Origin: Paracoccus sp. MC1862
GTDB lineage: Bacteria; Pseudomonadota; Alphaproteobacteria; Rhodobacterales; Rhodobacteraceae
NCBI RefSeq assembly: GCF_016617715.1
Contig: NZ_CP067225.1
Location: 1,922,001-1,986,000 of the forward strand
Direction: 5' to 3'
DNA length: 64,000 nt
A model generated the notes under the pieces. That model saw nothing but the letters and a program-made list of their open reading frames with translations. It had not been told where the DNA came from and ran no database searches. The position numbers and the translations under genes are program-made. This document shows, piece after piece, positions 46,529 to 54,787 of this stretch; the stretch's first letter is position 1; the number at the start of each line of letters is the position of its first letter.

Positions 46529-48789
46529 GTGCCTGTCGCCTCTTCGAGTTTATGTTTGCGCGGATGGGCCAGCCGCACGGGCTGGCGTTCGCGGGGCAGT
46601 CTGACTTCGGCCATCGCACCGCGATGGCCGGTGGCGTCGGGGGGCGCATCGGTCAGCACAAGGCTGCCGCCATGCTCCTCGACGATCTTCTTGACGATGG
46701 GCAGTCCCAGCCCGGTGCCGCCCTGCTTCAGCGTCACGTAAGGCTCGAACAGCCGGGCGCGGTCCTCGGGCAGACCCACGCCGTTGTCGCAGATGCGGAT
46801 CGTCACCGCGTCGGGACGGGCATCCAGCACGACCTCGACGCGGGGGGTCCAGTCGCCCGCCGGGCGGTCGCGCACCGCCTCGCCCGCGTTCTTCAGCAGG
46901 TTGGTGAAGACCTGCCCCATCATGCCCGGGTCGCAGTCCACGATCACCGGACCCGCGGAAATCTCGGTCGAGATGTCGCCCTCAACCGCGTCCTTCTGCA
47001 GCACCACCGCCTCGCGCAGCAGCGCGGCGATGTCCGTTTCGCTGCGGTCGGGATCGGGCATCCGGGCGAAGCGGCTGAACTCGTCCACGATCCGGCGCAG
47101 GTCGTTGGTCTGGCGGATGATGACATCGGTATATTGGGCCAGCGCCTCGCGGTCCTCGTCCGAACTCGCCAGCTTGCCGAACTTGCGCCGGATGCGTTCC
47201 GCCGAAAGCTGGATGGGCGTCAGGGGGTTCTTGATCTCATGCGCGACGCGCCGGGCCACGTCGCCCCAGGCGGCCATGCGTTGGGCCGTCACCAGTTCCG
47301 TCACGTCGTCGAAGGCGATCACATAGCCCGCGACGGACCCGTCCTCGGCCTGCCGCGCGGCCATGCGCACCAGCAGGCTTTCGATGCGGCCGTCGCGGTG
47401 CAGCCGCACCTCGTCCTGCACGCTGTCGGCGACCGATCCCTGCAGCCGCGCGAACAGGGGGCCGAACTCGGGCACCACGTCCAGCAGCGGCTGGTCCTCG
47501 GCGGAAGGATCAAGTCCCAGCAGCCGCAGCGCCGAGCGGTTGACGAAGTCGATCCGCTGATCGTCCCCCAGCCCGATCACCCCCGCCGTGACCGAGGTCA
47601 GCACGCTGTCGAACAGCCGCCGCTGTTCATCCGTCACGCGATAACTTTCGACCAGCGCGACCCGCTGCTGCTTCAGCGCCTGGGTCATGCGGTTGAAGCT
47701 TTGGCCCAGCGTCTGGATCTCGTCGCCGGTGTCCGGCTCGGGCACCTGCACGTCCAGGTTCCCCTCGCCCACCTGTTCGGATGCCGCCGCCAGCCGACCG
47801 ATGGGACGGGCGAGCCGTTCGGCGAACCACAGCCCCAGCCAGATCGCTCCGGCCACCAGCAGCAGCGCAAAGCCGAGGTAAAGCAGCGAGAACTCGAACA
47901 GTACCCGGCTGCGGGTGCGTTCAAGCTGCTGGTACTCGCCCACCGTGGCGCGGGTGTCGTCGAGCAGGCCCAGCAGGTCGCCGTCCACGTCGCGGGTGAC
48001 ATAAAGGTAACGGTTCGGCAGCCGGTCGAGATGGACAAGTGCACGGAACTCGTTGTTCTGCCAGTCCTCGACCAGCAGCGTGCCATCCCGGTCGGCGGCA
48101 AGGAACTGCGCCTCGGAGGGCTGCTCATACCAGAAGCGGTAGCTGCGGTCGCCGCGTGCGCGGATCGCGCCGGTCGCGTCGATGACATAGGCTTCCCGCA
48201 ACCCGCGCTGGATCAGCGCCTGCCCGTCCGTCAGCACGGCGCGGATGGTGCCGTCGTCCAGAAAGGGCAAGGCGCGGGCGCCGTCGTTCAGCACGCGGGC
48301 CAGAAGCTGGGCATCCTCGGCCAGATCACGGCGGTGTTCGTCCTGATAGGCCTCGGCCGCCGACAGCGAGGTGGCGACCACCTGCTGCACCCGTCCCGAG
48401 AACCAGCCCTCAAGCCCGATGTTGACAGTCAGCCCGGCAAACAACGCGACCAGCACCGTCGGGAACAGCGCCAGTGCGGTGAAGACGCCGACCAGCCGCA
48501 TGTGCAGCCGCGACCCGGCGGCGGCCGACTTGCGCGCGGTCAGGATGGCGGCCATGCGCGCGCCGACCACGCCCGTCAGCAGCAGGATGTAGATGAGATC
48601 GGCCAGGAAGATCAGCCGCAGCCCGGTGCTGGCCGTATGCTGGCTGAGCGGGCCCATGACGACATAGGTCGCGACCGCCAGCACCGGCCCCAGCACAGCC
48701 AGGAACAGCGTGGCCGCGGTGCGGACGCGTCGCTGCCGGCGCAGCCGCGCCAGCCGTTCCCAAGGTCGCCCCGCGATTGCGTGTGCCAC
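46525..48789 (-). CDS. ntrY: Nitrogen regulation sensor histidine kinase NtrY
   Basis: Membrane-bound kinase of 754 residues. Several N-terminal TM helices and a periplasmic sensor region of about 190 residues lead to a HAMP domain (RLAAASEQVGEGNLDVQVP), a PAS domain (VLTSVTAGVIGLGDDQRIDF) and the HisKA motif RVAHEIKNPLTPIQLSAERI with the phospho-His. The ATPase domain has VFTNLLKNAGEAV and TGLGLPIVKKIVEEHGG. GTG start at 48789. It is 83 bp from ntrC and overlaps ntrX by 4 bp. It pairs with NtrX; the signal in related species includes nitrogen and redox cues. Confidence 0.95.
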   Translation of the reverse strand: MAHAIAGRPWERLARLRRQRRVRTAATLFLAVLGPVLAVATYVVMGPLSQHTASTGLRLIFLADLIYILLLTGVVGARMAAILTARKSAAAGSRLHMRLVGVFTALALFPTVLVALFAGLTVNIGLEGWFSGRVQQVVATSLSAAEAYQDEHRRDLAEDAQLLARVLNDGARALPFLDDGTIRAVLTDGQALIQRGLREAYVIDATGAIRARGDRSYRFWYEQPSEAQFLAADRDGTLLVEDWQNNEFRALVHLDRLPNRYLYVTRDVDGDLLGLLDDTRATVGEYQQLERTRSRVLFEFSLLYLGFALLLVAGAIWLGLWFAERLARPIGRLAAASEQVGEGNLDVQVPEPDTGDEIQTLGQSFNRMTQALKQQRVALVESYRVTDEQRRLFDSVLTSVTAGVIGLGDDQRIDFVNRSALRLLGLDPSAEDQPLLDVVPEFGPLFARLQGSVADSVQDEVRLHRDGRIESLLVRMAARQAEDGSVAGYVIAFDDVTELVTAQRMAAWGDVARRVAHEIKNPLTPIQLSAERIRRKFGKLASSDEDREALAQYTDVIIRQTNDLRRIVDEFSRFARMPDPDRSETDIAALLREAVVLQKDAVEGDISTEISAGPVIVDCDPGMMGQVFTNLLKNAGEAVRDRPAGDWTPRVEVVLDARPDAVTIRICDNGVGLPEDRARLFEPYVTLKQGGTGLGLPIVKKIVEEHGGSLVLTDAPPDATGHRGAMAEVRLPRERQPVRLAHPRKHKLEEATGT

Positions 48790-48872
48790 CGTGTCTGCCT
48801 CGCCTCGGTCGCCGCTGTGTCGCGGCTTCTTGTTGCACAGGCGTTACGCGATCCTGTGTCTCTGTGACCGTT

Positions 48873-50243
48873 TTACATCAGGCGACGGCGCCGTGTCACC
48901 TCGATATTCAGGTCGTTCACTTTCTTGCGAAGCGTGTTCCGGTTGATCTGCAGAAGATCGGCGCACCGCAGTTGGTTTCCGTTGCACGCGTCCAGCGCGA
49001 TCTGGATCAGGGGACGTTCAACCTCACGCAGAATCCGCTCGTAAAGGCCGGGGGGCGGAAGCTGGTCGCCATGCAGGTCGAAATAGCGTTGCAGATGCTG
49101 CTCGACCGCTTCGGACAACGGTCGCGAGGGGTCGATGCGGGGCGAGGTGACGCGCGCCCCCGGTGCAGGCAGGGCGGCCGCGACATCCTCGGCCCCGATC
49201 CGGGGACCTTGGGCTGTCAGGGCGAGGCGGCGCAGCAGGTTGTCAAGCTCGCGCAGGTTACCGGGAAAGGGATAGGCGCGCAGGGCCTCCAGCGCGTCGT
49301 CCGACAGCGCGGCATTCCCGTGCCCCACGCGGTCCAGCATCAGCCGCGCCAGCGCCGGCAGGTCGTCCAGACGCGCCCGCAGCGGCGGCACCATCACCAC
49401 CATGCCCGCCAGCCGGTAATAAAGGTCGGGCCGCAGCCGTCCCGCCTCGGCATCGCCCTCGGGGTCAGGGCCGGTCGTGGCAACCAGTCGCGCCGCGTGG
49501 GCGCGGTCGGGGCCGCTTTCGGCGGATTCGATCAGGCTGGCAAGGCGGGCCTGCAGTCCCGGCTCCATCGCCGCAGCATCCTCAAGAATCAGGGTGCCGC
49601 CCTGCGCCTCGGCCAGCCGGACGGCAAGCGCCTCGGCGCTGTCCACCGAACCTAGCCGGACCAGCGGGCCGCCGCGGCGGTCGCTGAGTTCGTGCAATGC
49701 CTGCGCCAGCGTGCTGCGGCCCGCCCCCGGCTCTCCCGCGACCACGACGGGCAGATCGGTGTTGACGATCCGCGCCACGCTGCGGAACAGCGCCTGCATC
49801 ACCGGCGTGTGGCCGATGAGCGAGATTCTCTGCGGCATGGAGGCAGGCGGCTCGGCCACCGCGTCGGGTTCGCGGCGCTTGCGGCGTTCGAGGCCCGCCC
49901 GCACCCGCGCCATCAGGTCCGGCAGGTCAAAGGGCTTGGGCAAGTAGTCGAAGACCGCCGCTTCCGTCGCCCGGATCGCCGTCACGATCGAGTTCTGCGC
50001 CGAGATCACGATCACCGGCAGGTCCGCCCGGGCGCGGGAAATCGAGGGGATCATGTCCAGCCCGTTGCCGTCAGGCATCATCACGTCGGTCACGACCAGA
50101 TCGCCCGTCCCGTCCTCGACCCAGCGCATCAACTGGCCGAGGCTGCCGGTCGCATGGACCCGGCAACCCGCCCGCGTCAGCGCCTGCGTCAGCACGGTGC
50201 GGATGGTGCGGTCGTCGTCCGCGATCAATACGGTTCCATCCAT
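48873..50243 (-). CDS. ntrC: Nitrogen regulator NtrC lacking GAFTGA (sigma-54-independent type)
   Basis: Response regulator of 456 residues. Receiver phospho-Asp in LVVTDVMMPDGNG and Lys in DYLPKPFDLPD are intact. In the AAA+ region Walker A reads GEPGAGRST, with Arg for Lys, Walker B reads GGTLILEDAAAME where GGTLFLDE is usual, and the GAFTGA loop is deleted: LVRLGSVDSAEALAVRLAEA links the flanks. A Fis-like helix-turn-helix is at the end (GNQLRCADLLQINRNTLRKK). R. capsulatus NtrC similarly lacks GAFTGA and activates sigma-70 promoters. It overlaps ntrB by one base. Confidence 0.94.
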   Translation of the reverse strand: MDGTVLIADDDRTIRTVLTQALTRAGCRVHATGSLGQLMRWVEDGTGDLVVTDVMMPDGNGLDMIPSISRARADLPVIVISAQNSIVTAIRATEAAVFDYLPKPFDLPDLMARVRAGLERRKRREPDAVAEPPASMPQRISLIGHTPVMQALFRSVARIVNTDLPVVVAGEPGAGRSTLAQALHELSDRRGGPLVRLGSVDSAEALAVRLAEAQGGTLILEDAAAMEPGLQARLASLIESAESGPDRAHAARLVATTGPDPEGDAEAGRLRPDLYYRLAGMVVMVPPLRARLDDLPALARLMLDRVGHGNAALSDDALEALRAYPFPGNLRELDNLLRRLALTAQGPRIGAEDVAAALPAPGARVTSPRIDPSRPLSEAVEQHLQRYFDLHGDQLPPPGLYERILREVERPLIQIALDACNGNQLRCADLLQINRNTLRKKVNDLNIEVTRRRRLM

Positions 50244-51340
50244 CAGGGGTCTCCTTTTCCGGCGAGCGGCAGGGATAGGCGAAACAGGGTGCGGCCGGGG
50301 CGGCTGTCCACGCGGACCAAGCCGCCATGCTCGGTCACGATCTTGCTGACGAGAGCGAGGCCGAGGCCTGTGCCGTTCTCGCGCCCTGAGACGAAGGGTT
50401 CGAAAATCTGGTCGGCGATGGCTTCGGGGATGCCGGGGCCGTTGTCCTCGACCTCGACCCGCAAGCCCAAATGGGCGCCCTCCGGCGTCCGCGACTCGCC
50501 GTCAAAGGCGGTGCGAAGGCGGATCAGCGCGGGACCGCCGTCAGCGGCGGGGGCCTCGCGGGCCAGAGCCTCGGCGGCGTTGCGCAGAAGGTTCAGGACG
50601 ACCTGCATGATGCGGCTCGGATCAACCAGCGCCGGCGGCAGCGAGGGGTCATAATCGGTGACGATGCGCGGCGCAGTCCCGCCCAGCGCCATGCTGCGGC
50701 GGGCGCGGTCGAGGATGTCATGGATGTTCACCGGCTGAAGCTGGGGGCGCGAGGTGTCGCCGAAACGCTCGACCTCCTCCAGCAGGGCGACGATGCGGCG
50801 GCTTTCGGCCACGATCAGGTCGGTCAGCTCCCGGTCCTCGGGGCCGAGGCCCTCGGACAGAAGCTGCGCCGCGCCGCGGATGCCGGCGAGCGGATTCTTG
50901 ATTTCATGCGCCAGCATTTCGGCCATGCCGATGGCGCTGCGGGCAGCGCGGCGGGGCAAGACGTTCTCGGCCTCGGGCTCGGGCCGGATCAGGGCGACGA
51001 CCCCGCCACCCGGCAGCGCGGTCAGGTGCAGGCCAGCGCGGCGCGCGGTCCAGCCGCCCGCGCGGTCGCCGATCTGGAAGCGGACGCAGGGATGCACCGC
51101 CTCGCCGACACTCGCCGCCTGCGCGACAAGGGGGCCGAGTTCGGGTTCGACCCGCAGGCGGGCGAAAAGCGAGGGGTTATCGGTTCGTAGCCCGGCGACG
51201 CCCCGCGTCGAAAGGTTCAGCCACAGTTCCGCCGCCTCGTTCAGGCCGGTAAAGCGCGCCGTGGCGTCGAAAGTTGCGACCGGGATCGGCAGCGCCTCCA
51301 GCACCTCGCGGGCGTCGGGCGAGGCGAGGGCGTCAGTCAT
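50243..51340 (-). CDS. ntrB: Nitrogen regulation histidine kinase NtrB
   Basis: Cytoplasmic kinase/phosphatase of NtrC, 365 residues. N-terminal PAS domain (LEALPIPVATFDATARFTGL), phospho-His in AMAEMLAHEIKNPLAGIRGA, N-box VLNLLRNAAEALAREA and G-boxes VEDNGPGIPEAIADQIFEPF and GTGLGLALVSKIVTEHGG. Start at 51340 follows the dusB stop with a 4-bp overlap; the longer frame to 51784 is antisense to nothing real but runs through dusB out of frame. In known systems NtrB is controlled by PII proteins, which are not encoded here. Confidence 0.95.
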   Translation of the reverse strand: MTDALASPDAREVLEALPIPVATFDATARFTGLNEAAELWLNLSTRGVAGLRTDNPSLFARLRVEPELGPLVAQAASVGEAVHPCVRFQIGDRAGGWTARRAGLHLTALPGGGVVALIRPEPEAENVLPRRAARSAIGMAEMLAHEIKNPLAGIRGAAQLLSEGLGPEDRELTDLIVAESRRIVALLEEVERFGDTSRPQLQPVNIHDILDRARRSMALGGTAPRIVTDYDPSLPPALVDPSRIMQVVLNLLRNAAEALAREAPAADGGPALIRLRTAFDGESRTPEGAHLGLRVEVEDNGPGIPEAIADQIFEPFVSGRENGTGLGLALVSKIVTEHGGLVRVDSRPGRTLFRLSLPLAGKGDP

Positions 51341-52359
51341 GCCGCTTGCGCCTCGGCAGGCGCATCCGAAAAGACGGCGCGGATCGCGGTGGCTGCGGCC
51401 TCGGGCGTTGCTGCGGCCATCAGCGCGGCGCGGGCGGCCGGAAGGTCGGGCAGGCCCGCCGCTTCGGCGTACCAGCCGAGATGCTTGCGGGCGACCCGCA
51501 TCCCGAGGTCGCGGCCATAGTGCGACAGGATGTCGGCGTGGTGTTCCGCCACCGCATCTGCCAGCGCCGCGCCCTGCGGCACATCCGGGGCGGGAAGGCC
51601 GTGGTTCACGGCAGCGATCTGCGCCAGCCGCCAGGGCGCGCCCTGCGCACCGCGCCCGACCATCACCGCATCGGCCCCCGACAATTCGCGGGCACGGGCG
51701 GCCGAACCCGCATCCACCACGTCGCCGTTGCCGACCAACGGCAAGTCCGGCACCGCCGCCCGAACCGCCCGAATGGCGGCCCAATCGGCGCGGCCGGTGT
51801 AGAATTGCGCCCGGGTTCGCCCGTGGACCGCGATCATCCGCACGCCCGCGTCCCGCGCCCGGCGAGCGAGATCGGGAGCGTTCAGGCAGTCCGCATCCCA
51901 GCCGAGCCGCATCTTCAGGGTCACCGGCAGGTCGGGGACGGCGGCGACCACCGCCTCGACCAGCGACAGGGCGCGGTCGGGTTCCCGCATCAGCGCCGCG
52001 CCCGACAGCCCGCCCGTCACCTTGCGCGCGGGGCAGCCCATGTTGATGTCGATGATCCCCGCGCCCATGCCGGCCACGATCCGCGCGGTTTCCGCCATCG
52101 GCCCCGGTTCCCGCCCGGCGATCTGGACGCTGACGGGGACGCCGTTCTCCTCGACCATCGCTTTGGCGCGCACGGCCGCGCGGGTGGATGGGCGGGGCGT
52201 CACCATCTCGGTCGAGGCGACCATCTCGCTGACCACCAGCCCCGCCCCGTGGCGGACGACGGCACGGCGGAACGGCAGGTCGGTGATCCCGGCCATCGGG
52301 GCCAGGAACACCGGAGGGTCCAGCACGGCGGCGCCAAGGCGGATGGGTTCGTTGGTCAT
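51337..52359 (-). CDS. dusB: tRNA-dihydrouridine synthase DusB (NifR3)
   Basis: FMN-dependent enzyme that reduces uridine to dihydrouridine in tRNA, 340 residues. Conserved blocks: VFLAPMAGITDLPFRRAV near residue 17, catalytic Cys in INMGCPARKV near 104, the Lys of VTLKMRLGWD near 145, MIAVHGRTRAQFYTG near 173 and LVGNGDVV near 203. It heads the nifR3-ntrB-ntrC cluster, a classic arrangement first seen in R. capsulatus. ATG 52359 begins the family N-terminus. A TGC-N11-GCA site lies 103 bp upstream. Confidence 0.95.
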   Translation of the reverse strand: MTNEPIRLGAAVLDPPVFLAPMAGITDLPFRRAVVRHGAGLVVSEMVASTEMVTPRPSTRAAVRAKAMVEENGVPVSVQIAGREPGPMAETARIVAGMGAGIIDINMGCPARKVTGGLSGAALMREPDRALSLVEAVVAAVPDLPVTLKMRLGWDADCLNAPDLARRARDAGVRMIAVHGRTRAQFYTGRADWAAIRAVRAAVPDLPLVGNGDVVDAGSAARARELSGADAVMVGRGAQGAPWRLAQIAAVNHGLPAPDVPQGAALADAVAEHHADILSHYGRDLGMRVARKHLGWYAEAAGLPDLPAARAALMAAATPEAAATAIRAVFSDAPAEAQAA

Positions 52360-52461
52360 GGGTTCAGTTGACCTTGCAGGCAGAGGACGGAAAGCAGGCG
52401 GACGGCAGATGAGGCTGATGGCATGGGGCCGCGGCGGCATCTGCCGCGTACACCGCCGATA

Positions 52462-52478
52462 TGCCCAATAATTAGGCA
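52462..52478. promoter_or_regulatory. NtrC-like palindrome upstream of dusB-ntrBC
   Basis: TGCCCAATAATTAGGCA is a near-perfect 17-bp palindrome that fits TGC-N11-GCA, the NtrC-binding pattern, 103 bp upstream of dusB in an otherwise GC-rich gap. It is AT-rich in the middle and better formed than a chance hit. Autoregulation of the operon by NtrC is inferred. Confidence 0.5.
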
Positions 52479-52566
52479 GATTGTAAATGCTGAATCAGGC
52501 AAGCGCGACGACGCACAAAGCCCGTTGTAGGCAGCGGAGGCTGGATTGGCGTCAAGCGTCGGAGCC

Positions 52567-52615
52567 GGGGGCTGTCTGCCCCCGCACCCCCGAGGATATT
52601 TCTACAAAGAAGAAA
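52567..52615 (+). repeat. Dispersed intergenic repeat, copy 4
   Basis: GGGGGC-TGTCT-GCCCCC (52567-52583) is followed by GCACCCCCGAGGATATTTCT and then ACAAAGAAGAAA. It lies between the divergent dusB and sdaA promoters, about 100 bp before sdaA. It has the same hairpin-core-purine order as copies 2 and 3. The remaining bases of the 350-bp gap hold nothing else I can support. Confidence 0.75.
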
Positions 52616-52710
52616 TCTGCGGGCTTTGCCAGCCACGAAGCGGAGCCATACTGGCGCGCAAGCCGCGACACCCATAGGTTCACATGGAATCTGAGGGGGA
52701 AAGCGCAGCC

Positions 52711-54093
52711 ATGTTCCTGTCGGTCTTCGATCTCTTCAAGGTCGGCGTCGGGCCGTCGTCCTCGCATACGATGGGGCCGATGGTAGCGGGGGCACGGTTC
52801 CTCGACCTGCTGCGGGCGGCGCGCTTCGGGGCGCATGGGCTGCGGGCCAGCCTGCACGGAAGCCTCGCCTTCACCGGCAAGGGCCATGCGACCGACCGGG
52901 CGACGATCCTCGGGCTTGCGGGCTTCACTCCCGAGACGATGGAGCGCGAGGCGGCGGATTCCGCGTTGGAACGGAACCGCCAGACCGGGCTGCTGCATCC
53001 CGAAGGCCTGGGCGAGTTGCACTTCGACCCGGAACGCGACCTGATCTTCGACTTTGACCGCCCCCTGCCCGGCCATGCCAACGGCATGATCCTGATGGCC
53101 ACCGACGCGCAGGGCGACGTGATCCTGCGCGAAACCTATTATTCCATTGGCGGCGGCTTCGTGCTGACGGAATCGGAATTGGAGGACCGCGCCTCGGACC
53201 GGCGCAGCGACGCGGCGTCCAGCGTCCCCTATCCCTTCTCGACCGCCGCCCAGATGCTTGAGATGGCCGCGCAATCGGGCCTGTCCATCGCCCGGATGAA
53301 GCTGGCGAACGAGCGGGCCTGTCGCAGCGAGGCGCAGATCCGCGACGGTCTGGCCCGGATCTGGCAGGTCATGCGCGATTGCATGGACCGGGGGCTTGCG
53401 GCGGAAGGCACGCTGCCGGGCGGGCTGAAGGTCCGCCGCCGGGCGAAAGGCATCCACGAGGCCCTGCTGGCCGAACGCGGACAGAACCTGACCGCCCCCC
53501 ATGTCATCAACGACTGGATGTCAGCCTATGCCATGGCGGTGAACGAGGAAAACGCCGCCGGCGGGCAGGTCGTGACCGCCCCCACCAACGGCGCGGCGGG
53601 GGTGGTGCCCGCCGTGATCCGCTACTGGCTGGATCATGTGCCCGGCGCCTCGGAACGCGACCTGGACACCTTCCTGCTGACGGCGGCGGCCATCGGGGGA
53701 CTCGTCAAGCACAACGCCTCGATTTCCGGGGCCGAGGCGGGTTGCCAGGCCGAGGTCGGGTCCGCCAGCGCCATGGCGGCGGCGGGGATGGCGGCGGTGC
53801 TGGGCGGCACGCCCGAGCAGGTGGAGAACGCGGCCGAGATCGCGCTGGAACATCACCTCGGGATGACCTGCGATCCTGTCGCCGGGCTGGTGCAGGTGCC
53901 CTGCATCGAAAGGAACGGCCTGGGCGCGATCAAGGCGGTCAGCGCCGCCAGCCTCTCGCTGCGGGGTGACGGCAAGCATTTCGTGCCGCTGGATGCCGCC
54001 ATCGAGACGATGCGCCAGACCGGCCGCGACATGAGCGAGAAATACAAGGAAACCTCGCTGGGGGGCCTCGCGGTCAACGTGCCGAACTGTTGA
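52711..54093 (+). CDS. sdaA: L-serine ammonia-lyase, single-chain iron-sulfur type
   Basis: Converts L-serine to pyruvate and ammonia using a [4Fe-4S] cluster. The 460-residue protein fuses the beta and alpha domains. N-terminal [20 protein letters not shown] is diagnostic. C-terminal cysteines that should bind the cluster are in [30 protein letters not shown] and the final NVPNC. ATG 52711 is chosen as it begins the conserved domain after GAGGGGGAAAG; an upstream ATG at 52684 adds nine residues. No sdaC-like transporter is adjacent. Confidence 0.96.
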   Translation: MFLSVFDLFKVGVGPSSSHTMGPMVAGARFLDLLRAARFGAHGLRASLHGSLAFTGKGHATDRATILGLAGFTPETMEREAADSALERNRQTGLLHPEGLGELHFDPERDLIFDFDRPLPGHANGMILMATDAQGDVILRETYYSIGGGFVLTESELEDRASDRRSDAASSVPYPFSTAAQMLEMAAQSGLSIARMKLANERACRSEAQIRDGLARIWQVMRDCMDRGLAAEGTLPGGLKVRRRAKGIHEALLAERGQNLTAPHVINDWMSAYAMAVNEENAAGGQVVTAPTNGAAGVVPAVIRYWLDHVPGASERDLDTFLLTAAAIGGLVKHNASISGAEAGCQAEVGSASAMAAAGMAAVLGGTPEQVENAAEIALEHHLGMTCDPVAGLVQVPCIERNGLGAIKAVSAASLSLRGDGKHFVPLDAAIETMRQTGRDMSEKYKETSLGGLAVNVPNC

Positions 54094-54190
54094 CGGCGAA
54101 AGGGTGCCGTCAGGACCCGCGGATGCTTGTGCTGGTGGAACGGGCTGTCTAAGGCTGAACGCAAAACGGATACGTGGGACAGGATAGAAG

Positions 54191-54685
54191 ATGACCTTGC
54201 GCTTTGCCCTGCTGGCGCTGCCGCTTGCGCTGGCCGCCTGTGACCAGATGCAGGATTTCCGCATGCCCTGGGACCCGCCGCCCGCCCCCGAAGCCCCTGC
54301 AGAACCCGGCCTGCCGACGATCCCCGAACCCACCGGCGCCTCGCCCACCGTGCAGCCGCTGGAGGTCGCAGGTCCCACCGCCAAGGTCTCGACCGCCGAG
54401 GCAGAGACGCTGGCGGTGACGAACCTGACCGCCGCGGGCGAGGGCTGGACGGCATCCGTCACCGGCTCGACCGCCCGCTTCCAGCCCGCGGGCGGCAATG
54501 CCAGCAACATCGATGTCCGCCGCATCCCCTATTCGGGCGGCGTCGAATATATCGGCGTCCTCGGCGGCCAGCCCTTCGTGCTGCGGGTGAACGCGCAGGA
54601 CTGCGGCGGCCAGCCGCTGACCGCGACCCTGCGCGCCCGCGGCACCACGCTGCCCGGTTGCGCCACGCCTGCCAGTGCCGCCTGA
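54191..54685 (+). CDS. Predicted lipoprotein of unknown function
   Basis: A 164-residue protein. The signal peptide LRFALLALPLALAAC ends in a lipobox LAAC with Cys17. A Pro-rich linker (DPPPAPEAPAEPGLP) follows, then a domain with TLAVTNLTAAGEGWTASVTG, FQPAGGNASNIDVRRIPYSG and a C-terminal Cys pair in QDCGGQPLTATLRARGTTLP and GCATP. I do not recognise the family. It is followed by a GC-rich hairpin and then yjbH, and could be part of an envelope or exopolysaccharide locus, though nothing shows this directly. Confidence 0.75.
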   Translation: MTLRFALLALPLALAACDQMQDFRMPWDPPPAPEAPAEPGLPTIPEPTGASPTVQPLEVAGPTAKVSTAEAETLAVTNLTAAGEGWTASVTGSTARFQPAGGNASNIDVRRIPYSGGVEYIGVLGGQPFVLRVNAQDCGGQPLTATLRARGTTLPGCATPASAA

Positions 54686-54689
54686 TCGC

Positions 54690-54717
54690 GGCCTGGGGCG
54701 GCAGGACCGCCCCGGCC
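54690..54717 (+). terminator. GC-rich hairpin after the lipoprotein gene
   Basis: GGCCTGGGGCGG, loop CAGGA, CCGCCCCGGCC form an 11-bp stem with one bulged T, 5 bp after the stop codon. No T-run follows, so it may be a factor-dependent or partial terminator. Confidence 0.45.
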
Positions 54718-54787
54718 TACCCCGCCGGATCCCAGCGCCCGGCGCCCTTTCATCCCGCCCGGCCTTGACCGCAAAAGGACTGTCCGC

